Assembly: GCA_003024785.1 (NCBI GenBank)
Contig: PUQB01000137.1
Location: 1-64,000 of the forward strand
Reading direction: 5' to 3'
Length of the DNA: 64,000 nt
Origin: Selaginella tamariscina
Lineage: Eukaryota; Streptophyta; Lycopodiopsida; Selaginellales; Selaginellaceae
Position numbers and translations under genes: made by a program. This document shows, piece after piece, positions 15,351-30,999 of the stretch; the stretch's first letter is position 1; every line of letters starts with the position of its first letter. The notes beneath the pieces were generated by a model that searched no databases, was not told the origin of the DNA, and saw nothing but the letters and a program-made list of their open reading frames with translations.

Positions 15351-15533
15351 TGTTCACACACACGTATATATATAGAGAGAGAGAGAAATTAACGATGAAC
15401 TTTATTGCAGTATAATGGAAAGATATTAATGTTATTATATTGGACAAATATTGACATTGTCACTTACTATGTGTCATTGACATAATAAAGAGTGTTTAAT
15501 TAAAATATCTGCCACAAGCATAAAATGCACTTC

Positions 15534-18091
15534 TCATATGGATACAGCAATGGGGCTCCTCACATAGTGGATACCGTCACTCCAGCCCAAGGCAGAGTAG
15601 ATCCATGTAGTACTGTTGTCTCCACCAGAAGCAGCCGTCAGTGTTACAGTGTAGGAGAGCTTCTGACCGATGCTAGTGAAATTCAACACTTTGGGGCTCA
15701 CATCTATGGACAAGCCTTGAGTCACTTACAGCTTCTAATGTGTACATATATACTGACTTCTCTCGTCCAACGTTTGTTAGCGTCCTTTCAACTATTTGGC
15801 TTCCATTTAGAGCATTGAATCCGATCGATGGATAGTTTAGGTCGAATCTTGTTAAAGATGCATTCTTTGGACATTCACTTGACTTATCTCCAGTAATGTT
15901 ACGTATTTGCTCCGAAGTATAACCAATCCTGCAGAGATAAGTCATGTAGTCTTTGGGCTGGATATCATATACTAGTCCTGGATCAATGGCCTTTGCTGGC
16001 TGGATATGACCTGAACCATAGCTGAACACTGTAACTGGTCCTCCATTGTAAGATATGGTTTTGTTGGTGTTGTCCAAAGTCGTTGCTGCCATTATTTGGT
16101 TTTTTAAAGCATGTATTATCAAATTTAATCTTTTTAGTTATTATATGATCAGGATTGAGATAGCACGAGTCAAGAACAGATTATCTAACACAATAATGCA
16201 TTCATCTACAGTTTATTTATTTTTGTTTATTTATAATAGATGTATATTAATAAATACTACGTACCAGTTGTCATGAGTGCTGATTTTAGTGCAGCAGGGC
16301 TCCACGTTGGGTGATAAGATTTTAAGACTGCCAATGCTCCACCAGCATGAGGTGTTGCCATCGATGTTCCAGAAAGCAATGCATATTCAGAATATATAGA
16401 TTTACTGCCTATATAGACGGGAATATTACTAGGCCAAGCTGCCAATATATCTACTCCAGGAGCTGTGACGTCCGGCTATGTAATATCAAATTGTAGAAAA
16501 CAAATAGCGAAAGAAATATAATATAAGCACTTACTTTTATAATGTTTGAATCCAAAGTGTTTGGTCCTCTAGTGAAAACCCTGCCATTACTGGAGCAGGC
16601 TTATAGTTATTTATTTGAGTGCCCTGCACGATGTGGTTAATAACTGAACCATTCATAAAACTACAATAACCTTGTCTAACCTTTTGTGTATCGATTAATC
16701 TGTCGATGGTGCTAGCAGCAATGGTGAAAACCAAGGTGCTGCATTTATAACTGACTGGTGATAATAAAGTTTCCAGCACCAGCAGCAACAGAATTCCTCG
16801 CTCACGGCATGGTAAGCACCAATAGCGATCCATCAATACTGTACAAAATTGGTGGTCCTCCAATTGAAATTGATATCACGTCAACTCCATCGTTGACTGC
16901 ATCGTCCGAATGCAGCTAGTATGTCGGATTCATCACAGATTCCCAACATGCTTTGTACACAGCAAGCCTTGCAAAGTCTGCACCTCTCTCGAGCTGTCCC
17001 ATTCGCAAGTCCTTCCATGCTTACATTTTTTTACTGCTCTTCCCGCTGCAGTAGAGGCAGTGTGGGTGCCATGACCATTGTTGTCCCTCGCGTTATGGTT
17101 AGGTTTGGGACCGAATCCCTTGTATATAACGGGCTCCAATAAGCTCTGTCGAGATTGTGTCAAGGGTTAACAGTGAGCGCACCCTTTGTAGTATTAAGCT
17201 TGATGTGTTTAACCTGTTACAGTTGACCACAAGAGTAGCATTCAATCCAGGTGGGTTCACACACGTTCCTTTCAACGAGATGGAACAGGTCCCATGCCAA
17301 AATCCCTCGAAGCTTTTGGATTCTGGCCAGATACCTGTTTCCAATTCTAACTATTGTTAATCCATGTGCTCACTTGTATGCAGTGATTTTCAGTACACAC
17401 GCACACACAAGGAATATCATATTTATAGCTATTTTGAATAACCTGTGTCTATCATCCCAACAACTACGTCGTATGAGCCTCCCATTTGGTTGCTTCAGAT
17501 AAGAAAAAGGAAGTATAGCCAATGAAGTCTCACGAACGAGTTGTAAGGACACTGTATGTTTTGCTGGGATAGATGTTGATAACATCAGGCATATCTGGAA
17601 ATTCAAACAAACATAAGAACGTAGGATTCTAAAATTATGCCAGCCTTAACTGGATAAGTAATCAGCTTGCTCTACCGTCAACCTTGCGGAGAACCCACTG
17701 AACGAGTATTTGTAGCTATAAACCATTGCTTCAGCGGCAGTCCAAACTGGTCAATATAAATATGAATATATTTTCAAAATTATCGAAAGTAGTAGCCTAG
17801 CTTAGGCGATATGTCCATATATATATATATAGTTTATTAGTTGCAACTGCTTACCTTCCCGTTGCTTTTGAGAGCATAGCATGGTGCTCTAAAGACAATG
17901 ACTCTGCATTTTTGTTTCTTGTACCTCCTAGATATACTATGTACGTCTGAACTCGTGGAAGCTGTATACATGTCAATTGTATGAAATATAATATATATAA
18001 TAGAAAGAATTACTTGAGTTGAAGATTTGGATGGTATTGTAGCAGAATTCATATACAGCAAAGTCGCAAAAAGCATTACTCGGAGAAGCAT
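15534..18091 (-). CDS. Subtilisin-like serine protease, array copy B, frame-disrupted
   Basis: The eight-exon layout matches copy A, starting at the ATG at 18091 (MLLRVMLFATLLY). The triad motifs are readable: GMIDTG near 17450, [10 protein letters not shown] near 17070 and SGTSMATPHAGG near 16370 (Ser codon 16372-16374). Copy-specific lesions include an extra G near 17488 and another near 17509 in the Asp exon, an extra C near 16906, a shortened stretch near 16935 ('atcacagattccc'), and an extra A near 15711 before the terminal domain. The intergenic flanks are almost identical to unit A, so duplication is recent. As with A, decay and consensus error cannot be told apart. Confidence 0.83.
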
Positions 18092-18099
18092 CGTACTTG

Positions 18100-19540
18100 G
18101 AGATGAATATGCAGGCAGCCAGCCATTTAAGCAGCCTCTTCAGTTTCTCCGGCTACATCTCCAATGCTAATTGGTTGTTTGTTTGTGACCACAATTGTTT
18201 AGAGCCAGTAAATAAATTAATTGTATCTTAGCTTAGTAAGGAAAGAACAAAAAAAAAACTTAAAATATGTAAAATGGCTAAGTTTTCTCTATTGGTGAAG
18301 GTTTTAAATTACATTAATATTTCTTGTGAATTCTTAATTGTTTTTCTTTTCTAATGTAAAAGGGGTGATTACATCGCGTTCTTAAAAGAAAGGGAATGGC
18401 AAGGACAATGACTTTCCCTTTAAATTTTAACCCTAATTCGGTGATGTGATAGTCTGTAATAATACTATTGAGAAAACTTTAGTAATATGAAAAATCAACA
18501 TTTTTAAACTCATAAAATTAAAAATATCAGAAGTTAGGTAAGAAAAACTAGATTAAACAATATAAAAGAGTTTTATATAAAGTCACGTTTAATTGAAAAC
18601 ACATCAACTAAAAAAACGTATATATCAGAATGACATATAATAGCTTATATCAGAAATTTAAGTAATAAAATTAAACATGTAAACATACATAAAAGCTACA
18701 TAAAAGAATTTAAAAACACCAACATATAAAGACTTTCCCCTTATTGTCACAATTGCTAATAATTCGGTGATTTTAATTATGTGTAATAATATTATTGAGA
18801 AAATTTTATGAATATGAAAAATTAACATTTTTAAACTCATATAATTAAAAACATCAGTTAGGTAAGATTATACCTATATTAGAGTTACACATCAACTAAA
18901 AAACGTATATCAGAATCACATAAAAACATAAAATAGCTTATATCAGAAATTTAAGTAATAAAATTAAACATGTAAACATACATAAAAGCTACATAAAAGA
19001 ATTTCAAAACAGGAATATATAAAGAACTATATAAAAGGCTATAATAAAATTCAATTTAAAAATGAATTAATAAAACATTAATTGTGTGAATCGTTGTATA
19101 TAAAAATCAGATTGGGATTTTTGATTTTGTCTGTGATTTTTTGTTAAGGTTTTTCATTTAAAAGAAAAATAAATCATATTTTTCAATTTCATAACAGAAC
19201 ATATTAAAAACTATGTAAGAAGACCAACTTATTTAACAAAATTTAGTTTAAAATTGACCAATAAATTATTAGAAAAAAAATAATAATAACGGGAATTTCA
19301 ATATGACTTTTGTATATAACGATTCACACATTAATTACTTATACAAAAATACTATTATTTTTAACTTCCTGCATTAAAAGTAAAATACAATATCATGCGG
19401 AAGGCTGGTTGAATTTCTGAATTGGTGGAAGCGTAACTTGCCAAAAGGACAGACACGTTCGACCGCGAATATCAAAAAGCTCTTAAATACAGAGGTTGCC
19501 CTCGGAAGCTTGGCGAGAGCCTGACTATAGAATGCTGAGG
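18100..19540. other. AT-rich 5' flank of subtilase copy B
   Basis: This is noncoding DNA nearly identical to 4400-5850. No gene, RNA or transposon terminus is visible. It ends in a less AT-rich stretch (about 19400-19540, 'ggaagcgtaacttgccaaaa') shared with A and D, whose origin I could not identify. Confidence 0.6.
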
Positions 19541-19549
19541 TGCTTATTA

Positions 19550-20130
19550 GATGTGTCTAAAGATGCTGAACAATCACTCTACACGTAAGAAAAAACTTAA
19601 TTAAACACTTGAATTGCTAACCATTATAGAATTATAAATTTAGATTAGAATAGCCATTACAAATGTTGTAACTAAAATGAAAATAATACATGAAATTGAA
19701 AATATTAAAAAAAAAATTAATTAATACTTATGTATAAATTATTAATATTTTAAACATACATTTTAAAAAATATTCTTTCTTTAAACATATATTATTCTAA
19801 AATTATTTCTTTATATTAAAAATATTAATTAAATAATTAAAATTATTAATTATTAAGAAAATGAGATTATATACATTCTCATTTTAGTTACAAAGTATAT
19901 TATTGTTCTTTCATTATTGCACATAACCTTTACTATATGATCTATTTGGGAGTCCTAGTGCCAAAATTACATTTGAAGTTTTTATATTTGGCAAAACTGA
20001 ATTTTTATAGTCAGCCTTGGTTAATAATCAAGGAATTGCATTTTTAAATGTATTCCAATTCTTAACAACCTCCATAGATTTTTGTTGTCCTCCCCCCTAA
20101 ATCTTTGGATAAAGCACGTGTGAGAATATA
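19550..20130 (-). mobile_element. hAT transposase scrap in array unit B
   Basis: It matches 5860-6425 and, in two blocks, the C-terminal region of the hAT relic at 39885-40160. The uninterrupted target TACGT for copia element 1 lies just beyond it at 20131-20135. Confidence 0.6.
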
Positions 20131-20189
20131 TACGTAAATATAAACTTTTAAAGATATATGTGTAAGGTTCTATAGTATATATGTAGTAT

Positions 20190-20300
20190 ATACGCCATGT
20201 AAACTTGTAAGGTTCCATGGTATATATGCCTGTAGACTTGTAAGGTTCCATGGTATATATGCTTGTAGACTTGTAAGGTTCCATGGTATATATGCAGCTG
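20190..20300. repeat. About 32-bp tandem repeat, three copies (unit B/C junction)
   Basis: Three copies contain 'acttgtaaggttccatggta' followed by 'tatatgc'. The matching place in unit A has fewer and more degraded copies (10780-10840), so the number changed after duplication. Confidence 0.75.
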
Positions 20301-20599
20301 TAGACTCTACCATGGAGATGCCATGTGACACTAGGATTTACTTAGCACTAGACACACTAATCTGGGTGTGCTAATTAAGTATAAATGCCTTGTATGAGTC
20401 AGACCTAATCGAATCATATTTGGTAATCACTCTCTCTAATTGGTGGAGATGTTGGGTGGGTAATACTTTGAAGATTTAGTTTTTTTTAATATTTTTTTAA
20501 ATATTTTTTTATGTTTTTTTTGTCTTCCTCTCCCTTTGTTGTTATTGTTCATGATGGCAAATGAAGAAAGGTGGTTATAATTGTTTGATGAGCTACAGT

Positions 20600-22250
20600 T
20601 GAGCGTGGTGAATCATATTGCTCTTTTATAAGAAATTCACTAAGGTATGTAGCAAAATGCTAGTATGCCGCAGAGTGCCACTCCACACCTTTTGAGTTTG
20701 AATCCACGTGTTTGTCCAAAGTTCTTCAAGGGAGAGCTGGAGCGGATGTGTACCATTGGTGGGAACACTTTCAAGGGATTGTTGATTATCATGGATGGTC
20801 TGGATCTCAACGGTTGCAAGCGTTCCCAATGTGTCTGCAAAGACTTGCCTTGTAATGGTACAATGGTGTCCTCGTTCTCAATCGACAAAATTGGAACATC
20901 TTGTTCTATCGATTCAAGCAAGCTTTTAATAAGCCCAAGGATTCTGCTGTAGCTTTTCGTGAGCTCCATGGCTTGAAGCAAGTGTCGGAGAGATTATTCA
21001 ACGATTTGGGATCAAGTTTCAGAACTTGGTCAATCGTGTGGACTGAACATGAAAGAATGTGTACGGTTGGGCTTGTTGTGGCCGACTCTTCGCCCTGATT
21101 TGGCTGGCTTGGTGGAGGGATTTGGTCCCTCAACTATAGAGGAGGCTTGAAGGATTGCACAATGATTTGAGAACTCGTTGGGTGCAACACAACGTGTGTA
21201 TCCTGTACCAGCACTTATTCTTGGAACTTCTTCAATCGATCCTATTCTAATGAAAGTGGGTGCTATCTAGATGGAGGACAAGTCCTCAGGCCGCAGGAGG
21301 GGCTAAGGCCAATTTGCTGGTTGGCGTGGTCATGGTTGTGGTCGTGTGGGTGAAACATTCAGTGCTATGAGTGCCAAGGTTGAGGACATGTTGCACAAGC
21401 ATGTGCAAATCACATCAAATAGCTGCCATTGAGACTACAAAAGAAGTTGAAATGCTTTCTCAACCGGAAAATGGGGAGTAGTGCACGGGGTGTCAGAGGA
21501 CCCATGCACTAGGCACATTGCACCACCTTTAAAGAATTTGACTTATGTGCATAGTCAACACTTCCCCGAAGCACCTTTGTTCTTCCATGCTTGTGCGGGC
21601 GTAGGGGTTGAGTTATTGGAACATCGACCATTTTATGTTTGTGTTCTCAGGCATGGTAGAAGAAACTCCTGTTTCAGTCTTGATGAACTTTGGATCGGTA
21701 TATCTTTTATCAATCGATCGGTAGTTGAGTCCCTGCACTTGCACACAGTACCTGTTGAGAGAACTTTAAAAGTAGTGTTTACTATAAGAAGTCATTTGCT
21801 CAATCACATCGAATTGCTCACGTGCCTATGGTGCTAGGATGATACCATCATATACTTTCGTTGCAGGTGATGTTGAACCAAGTCCATGAATCATCCTGGG
21901 TGTCAATTGGCTCCGTGCAGTCAAGGCGAGATGACGTGCACGTTGTCTATCTTAGGATGCTCCCCATTATGGGGCTACATGACATGCACCGCATGGCATG
22001 GCAACGACATTGCAAGGCATCGTGGTGTTTAAGGAAAAGTCTTCTCCGAAGCAACGAGCCAAGGATATTAAAGACTTGTTGGCGAGGTATCCAAACCTAT
22101 TCAAACCCATTGTAGGAGCTGTGAATCCCTTGGTAACTACTCGGCATCACATCCTGACTAGTACAACTCGCCCAATCAAGGAGAAGGATATCCTAAATCT
22201 TTGCGTAGGGAGATGTTGGAGTTGAAGGTGATATGTAAGTCCCGAAGTCT
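20600..22250 (+). mobile_element. Ty3/gypsy gag-protease remnant, unit B/C junction
   Basis: This is a near-identical copy of 11150-12760. The order is gag, a CCHC knuckle with the same internal TGA (about 21380), the retropepsin-like segment and the linker (about 22070-22200, IKDLLARYPNLFKPIVGAV). It stops within the start of RT at about 22250, where the inverted pol fragment begins. Frames are broken throughout. Confidence 0.82.
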
Positions 22251-23870
22251 ATGGGCGGCACTCCGGACATGTATGAGTACATTCATACGTGTCCTGCATG
22301 AGTATGTACTCATGTAGGTCTTGCCACAATCGGGCTAATACAAGTGCTGCCGAATTCGTTGGAATCTCATATGTCCAGACATTGGGTTTTATGAAAGAAT
22401 TGCAACTAAGAGTTAATGTTAACCGGTGGTGCCACCACAACACTTGAAATCGTCTCCAACAAACACAAGCATGTCATCCATCAATCTAAAAGACTGTGCA
22501 TATGTACGAAAATTAAGATCCTCACCTCTCAAGACTTCACGCAACCTTCTGATCTACAGCTTTGCCTTCTGGGCCTCCACAGTGTCTTCCTGCCTAAGAA
22601 GGATGCGATCGGGGAGGGTGTTTGGTGCCACATGTGTCGCTACCACCACAAGAACTTGAGATAACGTGTCCATGTTCACCATGCTAGATCCCAGTCGATG
22701 AACAACATGAAATTAATACCCTTGTATAATTAAAGCCCAACGTGCAAGTCATCCCCTCACATTTCTCCTCTTCATGATCGAGTTAATTAGCATGATCAGT
22801 TTTCAACAATGTGTCAAAGCCATGTAAATACGCATGGAACTTCTAAAGGCCCATACGACTGCTAAGAATTCCTTATCCGTGGTGAAATAGTTTTTCTTTA
22901 CATCACTAAGGCTTCGACTTGCATAAGCAATTGGGTATTGTTGACCATCGAGAGTCTCTTGTAGTAGATATGGTCTCAACTTAACATCTGAAGTATCAGT
23001 CTGAAGAATAAAGGATCTATTAAAGTCCAGATATCACAACAAAGGTGGAGATCCTAGCAGCACCTTAACATCCTCAAATGCCTTTTGACACTTCTTGAAC
23101 CATAGGAATCAACCTCTTTGTTTTAACAATCCTCGCAATGAGGCTGTCAAATCTAAAAACCACAGAACAAACTTCATTAAGTATGTTGCCTTCCCTAAGA
23201 AACGTTGCAACTTCGCCACTAACTGAGGAACAAGAAATTCTCATACAGCTAGGGTCTTCTCGGGATCCGGCTTCATACCCTCTACCGTGATGATGAATCC
23301 TAAGTACTTCATGGAGGTACATCCAAACTTGCACTTTTGCTCTTTCAACTTCAATCCATATTGCACCAATCGTTGCAAGACCCATTCTAACTAATGAAGA
23401 TGTTTTTCCCATGTAATTGAGAGTGAATCCGAAAGTCGTCAATATAGACACGTGCAAATTCTTCAAAGCCCTCCAATAATCCATCATCCGCTGAAAGGTT
23501 GTTGGGTCCCGACCAATCCAAATGGCATAACCGTAAACTTGTATAAGCCAGATGGTGTTCGAAATGCTGACTTTGCTACATCTTCAAGAGCCATAGGGAT
23601 CTGCCAATAGCCATAAGCCATGTCAAGGATAATGAAGTATTGATTGTTCCTCAATACATCGACCAAATCATCCACCCTCGGTAATGGATACAAATTTGAA
23701 ATAAAAACATTATTCAATGGCCGAAAGTCGATAGCGAAATGTGTAGTCCCATCCGACTTAGGAATTAGGTATGGTTATGTCGCACATGGACTTTTGGAAT
23801 TACATATCACCTTCAACTCCAGCATCTCCCTCAGGTCGATGTGTCCGGAGTGTTAAGTCGATAGTAATCC
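22250..23870 (-). mobile_element. Inverted Ty3/gypsy pol fragment of array unit C
   Basis: This is the best-preserved copy. RT at 23484-23860 on the minus strand reads IPKSDGTTHFAIDFRPLNN, then YPLPRVDDLVDVL, LDMAYGYWQIPM and FTVMPFGL. RNase H debris lies at about 22790-22970, and an integrase zinc-finger-like stretch at about 22260-22440. The RT active-site block and the rest of integrase are not intact. Confidence 0.82.
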
Positions 23871-24069
23871 TCATACTTGATTACTGTAACACATACACAA
23901 GCATAATAAATAGCAACCTCTAAATTCAAGGGCTGGGATTGAAGATTTGTGGCTGTTTAAGAAACATGTATAAGACTGAGAAATAATTTAAATCATTGTA
24001 CCTTTTGATAGCTTGATTTTTCTAGGGACCGGTAGGGGAACCTTACTTTATCTTCAAGAAAGCTGAAGG

Positions 24070-25066
24070 TTCACTGTACACCTTGGTAAGGCGTGAATTC
24101 TGAAAGAGTAGAGGAGAAGAAATAGAAACTGCAAAGGCCATCTATAACATAAAATGTAAAATCAGAAAAGACAAGGGATACTGTATACAATATGTATATA
24201 TGTGTGTGTGTCCTAAAAAACAAGACAATGGATATTATTGTTAGACATTCTATATCATGGTAATAACTGTGTTTGTACAAGTGTGAATTTTATGTGGCTT
24301 TACGAGTTTATGTTTTGTCTGTACGTCATTACATAATTCTATCAAATGATGAGTAAAACATATTATTAATTACATGTGATTGTTTTTTTCACATGTTTTA
24401 ATAAAATATAGTGTCAAAGAAATAATATACATTTAAGAATAAAATTAAAAAAAAGTTTAATATGTATGGTCTGTTTAACGAGCATAAGACGAGAAAGTAC
24501 TTAAATGTTACAAGAGGTACATATACGTAACATTTATGCTATGTATAAATGTTAAGTTATGCACCACACATTGCTAAAGAAAAACGTTACGTATATGTAC
24601 CTCTTGTAGCTATTATATGTATACACAAAGTACATAAACCATACAAACATATAGACATAAAATGTAAAATTTTATAATAAATTTTCAAATTAAGTCCACC
24701 ACACATTGCTAAAGAAAACGTTACGTATAATGTAAAATTTTATAATAAATAAGTATAAAGCATGAACATTACCGGGCCAGAGTTCCAGGCGGAGATCCCA
24801 CAAGTATTAAATTTAGCAAATCATAAAGAACCGCTTGGTTATCTTACTATATGGCCTCATCAAGTGAAAGTAAGTTCCATATCTCTCCTGTTCACACACA
24901 CGTATATATAGAGAGAGAGAAGAGAAATTAACGATGAACTTTATTGCAGTATAATGGAAAGGAGTATTAATGTTATTATATTGGACAAATATTGACATTG
25001 TCACTTACTATGTGTCATTGACATAATAAAGAGTGTTTAATTAAAATATCTGCCACAAGCATAAAA
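24070..25066. other. Unit C spacer downstream of the subtilase
   Basis: It matches 14520-15530, including the hairpin segment (about 24500-24770). No gene is visible. Confidence 0.6.
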
Positions 25067-25074
25067 TGCACTGC

Positions 25075-27630
<2,556 letters not shown>

Positions 27631-27649
27631 CGTACTTGGAGATGAATAT

Positions 27650-28680
27650 GCAGGCAGCCGGCCATTTAAGCAGCCTCTTCAGTTTCTCCGGCTACATCTC
27701 CAATGCTAGTTGGTTGTTTGTGTGACCATAATTGTTTAGAGCCAGTAAATAAATTAATTGTATCTTAGCTTCAACAAAAAAAAAAAAATTTAAAATATGC
27801 ATTCGAATGTAAAATGGGACCTTTCTAAAATGTCTCTTCGGCATTGGTGAAGGGTTTTAGATTACATTTAAGGAATATTTCTTGTGAGTTCTTAATTGTT
27901 TATTTACTTATTGTATTTCTTTTCTAATGTAAAAGGGGCGATACTATCACTCGAGTTCTTAAAAGAAAGGTCTCGAGGACACCTTGGATTGTTTATTGAT
28001 GCAGTAAGGACAATGACTTTCCTTAATTATTGTCACAATTGCTAATTCACGGTGATTTTAAGGATGTGTAATAATATTATTGAGAAAATTTTATTAATAT
28101 GAAAAATTAATATTTAAAATTGAATTAGAAACATATTAATTAAAAACATCAGACCATATATTAGAGTTTTATATAAAATCACATTTGAAAAACAAGTATA
28201 TCAGAATGATATAAAATAGCTTATATCAGAAATTTAAGTAATAAAATTAAACATGTAAAGCTACATAAAAGAATTTCAAAACAGGAACATATAAAGAACT
28301 ATATAAAAGGCTATAATAAAATTCAATTTAAAAATTAATTAATAAAACATTAAAATTGTGTGAATCGTCGTATATAAACAAATTGGGATTTTTGATTTTG
28401 TCTGAGGTTTTTCTTTTAAAAGAAAAATAAATCATATTTTCAATTTCATAACAGAACATATAAAAAAACTATGTAAGAAGACCAACAACAAATTCAAAAA
28501 TTTAGTTTAAAATTGACCAATAAATTAGAAAAATAAAAAATAAACCTGAAATTTTAATATGACTTTTGTATATAACGATTCAAACATTAATTGGTTGCTT
28601 TTTTAGAAAAAATACTATTATTTTTAACTTCCTGCGTTAAAGAGCAAAATAAACAAAATACAATATCATGCGGAAGGCTT
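27650..28680. other. AT-rich 5' flank of subtilase copy C
   Basis: It is a diverged version of the 4400-5700 flank. Similarity to the other units ends at about 28686, inside the 'gcggaaggct' block, which marks a breakpoint of the array. No gene is visible. Confidence 0.55.
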
Positions 28681-28699
28681 GGTTGAATTCTTATGTTCA

Positions 28700-29130
28700 T
28701 TATGTGTAGATGTTGAAATTTTTGTGTATGTATGTATGTATGTTGATATGTATATTGTATATAATACACACATATGCGTAAATGTATCTATATTTCTTGA
28801 GTGTTTAATGGGTTCAGCAGGCATTCGTTGAGAATTATTACTACTCGCTTACTCTCCACGGTGCTAGATCCTATGTATCACTCACACACACACACACACC
28901 GTGTGTGTGTGTCCTGCAAGTCTTCAGAGTAGTTTTGAAAACGTATAATTTAATTCACTTTTTTATCCATATATACAAATATTGATGTTTGTGGTTCTGC
29001 AAGTCTGTCAGAGTAGTTTGAAACGTATAATTACTTAACTCTTTTATCCATATATACAAGTAGTGTCACACTCACGCACGCACGCACATATACGCGTAAG
29101 CTAATTTGAGGACTTTTTTTTTTTTTAGGA
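28700..29130. repeat. CA/TG palindromic microsatellite and a tandem duplication
   Basis: A CA run flips directly into a TG run at about 28884-28912, which can fold back. Two imperfect copies of a block starting 'ctgcaagtctt' or 'ctgcaagtctg' and ending 'tatccatatatacaa' follow at about 28914-28978 and 28997-29059. The phosphate transporter reading frame starts just after. Confidence 0.7.
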
Positions 29131-29133
29131 AGG

Positions 29134-30760
29134 ATGGCACTAGAAGTGCTCTCAGCCTTGGACAAGGCTAAAAACACAATGGTACCATTTCAGGGTTTCT
29201 TCACGGACGCCTACGATCTCTTCTGCATATCCACGGTCACGAAGCTCCTGGGGAGAATATACTACCCGGATCCCACCGGAAGAAACCCGGCTCCCTCCCG
29301 CCAAACGTGTCGGCTGCAGTCAACGTGTCGTACTCTGTGGTACACTCGCTGGTCAACTCTTCTTTGGGTCGCTCGGAGATAAACTCGGCCGGAAACGAGT
29401 GTACGGACTCACTCTCGTACTCATGGTCGTTTGCTCGATTGCTTCCGGGCTCTCGTTCGGACACACGACAAAGTCCGTCATCACCACGCTGTGCTTCTTC
29501 AGGTGTTGCGTGTGCGTGGGTTGCAGTAACGTGGTGTTAAACAGACTACCCGTTGTCCGCAACTATCATGTCCGAGTAGTGAACACAAAGACGCGAGGGT
29601 CCTTCATCGCTGCAGTCTTCGCGATGCAAGGTTTCGGTATTCTAGCCGGCTATGGTCTCTCTTGTCGTCTCGGCTGCATTCAAGAACGCGTACCCGGCAC
29701 CGCCTTTCAAGTGAACGCGGCTGCTTCTCTTCCTGCACAGGTACGTGTGTGTGTGTGTGCGTGTGTGTGTGGTGCTTATGTTTTGCATACAGGCTGACTA
29801 CGTGTGGAGAATCATCTTCATGCTTGGTTCGATTCCGGCAGCTCTTACTTTCTACTGGCGGATGAAGATGCCTGAGACGGCTCGGTACACCGCTCTCGTG
29901 GAGGGAAATCTTAAGCAGGCAGCACAGGACATGAGCAAGTACGTGTGTGTTTGTGCGTGCGTGCGTGTGGCATTTCTATAATATACTACCTGCAGAGTAA
30001 TGGAGGTTCAAGTAGAAGCTGAGACAGCAAAACTAGAGGGAGTGAAGACCAAATACGGGCTATTTACAAGAGCTTTTCTGAGGCGGCACGGTTTACACCT
30101 ACTGGGCACGACGTCTACGTTGACGTGGCTTTCTACAGTCAGAACCTGTTCCAGAAGGACGTGTCACAGCCGTCGGATGGATCCATGCTCCAAAGACGAT
30201 GAGCGCCCTTGACGGTTTTCAAGATCCCGGAACCAGGACCCTTATCGCGCTCTGCTCCACGGTACCGGGTTTCATAGATCGCATCGGACGGTTCACAATC
30301 CAGCTCATGGGTTTCTTCTTCATGACGGTGTTCATGTTTGCACTGGCTATACCGTACACCACACTTCGAGGCCACAAGTGTGATAACGGATTCTGCGGTG
30401 GACATCACGTAGGATTCATCATACTCTACTCGCTAACATTCTTCTGGGCAAACTTTGGGCCGAACAACACCACGTTTATCGTTTCCTGCAGAGCTTTCCC
30501 TGCGAGACTGAGGTCGACCTGCCAGGGTAATATCGGCTGCCGCCGGTAAGGCAGGAGCGATAGTCGGCGCGTTTGGTTTCTTGTACGCGGCACAGAGCCC
30601 CAACAAGGTGGATGACGACCCCGTTTACCCGCCGGGTGTAGGTATTCGGACTTCACTTTTGTTGCTTGGGGATGTAATGCTTTGGGGATGCTCTGCACGT
30701 TCCTTGTGCCTGAGACTAATGGTAGGTCGCTGGAGGACTTGTCTGGGGAGAGGAAGACTT
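29134..30760 (+). pseudogene. PHT1-type phosphate transporter, decayed
   Basis: PHT1 proteins are plasma-membrane H+/phosphate symporters of the major facilitator superfamily. The ATG at 29134 gives [14 protein letters not shown], then [11 protein letters not shown] and [12 protein letters not shown]. Further on come [42 protein letters not shown] (other frame, about 29549), [64 protein letters not shown] and VPETNG. Two small introns fit (29741-29792 and 29939-29995). Frames shift at least near 29260, 29320, 29500, 29570, 30100 and 30530. Residues are missing before [10 protein letters not shown] and around VPG/FIDRIG. It sits between array units C and D, outside the repeated unit. Confidence 0.8.
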
Positions 30761-30999
30761 GCCTTTGAAATTGTTGAATCAGACATTTTGTACGTTTTCA
30801 AAGCAATGAGACAGGAAAGTACTGTATATTTTGTCAACTCTTCTTTGTTGTTGCCTCAGGATTCATCTTCAGATTGGTTCTCCGGAAAACGAGGCTTCAG
30901 TTTGCAATCACGAGTAACCCGTGCTATCCATCCCATCTCATATGCTGATAACTCATAGTAATCCTCGTACTTGATTATTTGTAACATCCTATTCAGGAG

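Noticed and set aside
20021..20284. Minus-strand ORF with MEPYKST repeats
   Set aside because: It reads through the 32-bp tandem repeats into the hAT scrap; there is no start context or conservation.
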